The notes under the pieces: model-generated
Told to the model about the DNA's origin: nothing
What the model saw: only the letters and a program-made list of their open reading frames with translations
Databases searched by the model: none
Assembly: GCA_009782175.1 (NCBI GenBank)
Contig: WRKR01000036.1
Location: 1-32,736, forward strand
Reading direction: 5' to 3'
Source of the DNA: Cystobacterineae bacterium
GTDB taxonomy: Bacteria; Myxococcota; Myxococcia; Myxococcales; Myxococcaceae
Length of the DNA stretch: 32,736 nt
In this document: positions 32,330 to 32,736 of the stretch, in pieces
How positions within the stretch are numbered: position 1 is the first letter of the stretch
How the letters are laid out: every line of letters begins with the position of its first letter
Made by a program: the position numbers and the translations under genes

Positions 32330-32486
32330 ATGGCGGCCCAAACGAGTTCTAAAACCGGAATATTCAGAGACCGGCAACCTTTCGGTTCCCGCATGGGCCG
32401 CCATCCACTGGAGGCCGTCAGAGCGAGAAAATGCTGCGCTACTCAGAGTGCTTTCTCGTCTTCTGAATATTTAATGGGTTTAGAAG
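32330..32486. ncRNA. Candidate structured RNA or palindromic element, strand unknown
   Basis: Strong nested complementarity. An outer stem pairs TTCTAAAACC (32347-32356) with GGTTTAGAA (32477-32485, one bulge). A 10-bp perfect stem pairs AATATTCAGA (32359-32368) with TCTGAATATT (32462-32471). Inside are small hairpins: AACC-TTTC-GGTT near 32377-32388, GGCC..GGCC near 32397-32418 and GCGAGAAA/TTTCTCG near 32423-32459. A competing perfect 11-bp pairing is ATGGCGGCCCA (32330-32340) with TGGGCCGCCAT (32394-32404). No known RNA class was recognised. Confidence 0.5.
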
Positions 32487-32564
32487 CCCAGCCGCACCCT
32501 TTTCGCGCAGCAAGAGGAATATAGCATTCTTTGTTTGTTTGAGGAAGCAAAATATTTCAGAACT

Positions 32565-32736
32565 GTTTTTTCGCCTGGCGGCGGGCAATTTAAATGAGGG
32601 GGGTTTTTGTTTTTTCCCTTCCAGGGGGGAGTGTCGCCTCCGGCGAAGGGTTTTTTTCGCTTTCAGCGAGGGGAGGTTTCGCCTCCCGGCGAGTCACTTT
32701 TTTTGTCTGGACAAAAAAAGTAACCAAAAAAAGCCA
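32565..32736. repeat. Hairpin-modular repeat, right copy (inverted relative to 63-348)
   Basis: Reverse-complement match of the left copy. The 32-bp palindrome is at 32693-32724, and the GCCTCCGGCGAAGGG, CGCTTTCAGCG and CGCCTGGCGGCG modules are in the same relative order. It is shorter than the left copy and runs to the window edge, so the true end is unseen. Between about 32487 and 32564 there is only AT-rich non-coding sequence. Confidence 0.85.

Overview
The window is a moderately GC-rich, gene-dense stretch of a Gram-negative bacterial chromosome with no phage, transposase or CRISPR. It most resembles a deltaproteobacterium of the Myxococcota/Bradymonadota type. This is inferred from protein style: a Hanks kinase with an HRDVSPDN loop and a PEGA tail, a degenerate FHA/bEBP-like regulator next to it, a zinc-ribbon TPR protein, a Cys-rich lipoprotein, and a small protein with a C-x4-C-x9-C-x2-H finger. 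LolA, BtuB and KdsD show an outer membrane, and Mpl implies meso-DAP peptidoglycan. No rRNA or other taxonomic marker is present, so the lineage is an inference.

Layout. Bases 1-348 and 32565-32736 are inverted copies of one hairpin-rich repeat, so both window ends sit in repeat DNA. tRNA-Asn (360-432, minus) lies beside the left copy. Bases 724-4441 carry a muropeptide-recycling group (LD-carboxypeptidase, serine hydrolase, Mpl), with a 23-unit heptanucleotide repeat before mpl. Bases 4569-8326 are core genes: folK, rplU, rpmA, obgE, a TrmH-type methyltransferase and lolA. A predicted lipoprotein follows (8394-9311) that I read as two degenerate retropepsin-like units. A long imperfect palindrome separates it from a convergent LysR regulator.

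Bases 10556-19197 form a signalling region. A zinc-ribbon/TM/TPR protein on the minus strand diverges from a plus-strand operon of Ser/Thr kinase, FHA/AAA/Fis regulator with a broken Walker A, nucleotidyltransferase-like protein without its catalytic acids, and a TPR protein. kdsD (minus) follows. A cobalamin riboswitch then leads a tightly coupled operon: TonB receptor (BtuB type), beta-propeller lipoprotein, and BtuF-type binding protein. The propeller lipoprotein recalls BtuG of Bacteroides and is the most interesting candidate in the window.

Bases 24901-32243 hold malQ, a small zinc-finger protein, folB, dcd, a hybrid histidine kinase with an extra degenerate receiver, an isolated atpH and two unknown small genes. 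A strongly self-complementary non-coding region (about 32330-32486) sits before the right repeat. Short tandem repeats of 6-12 bp recur inside and between genes, which suggests a genome prone to replication slippage.
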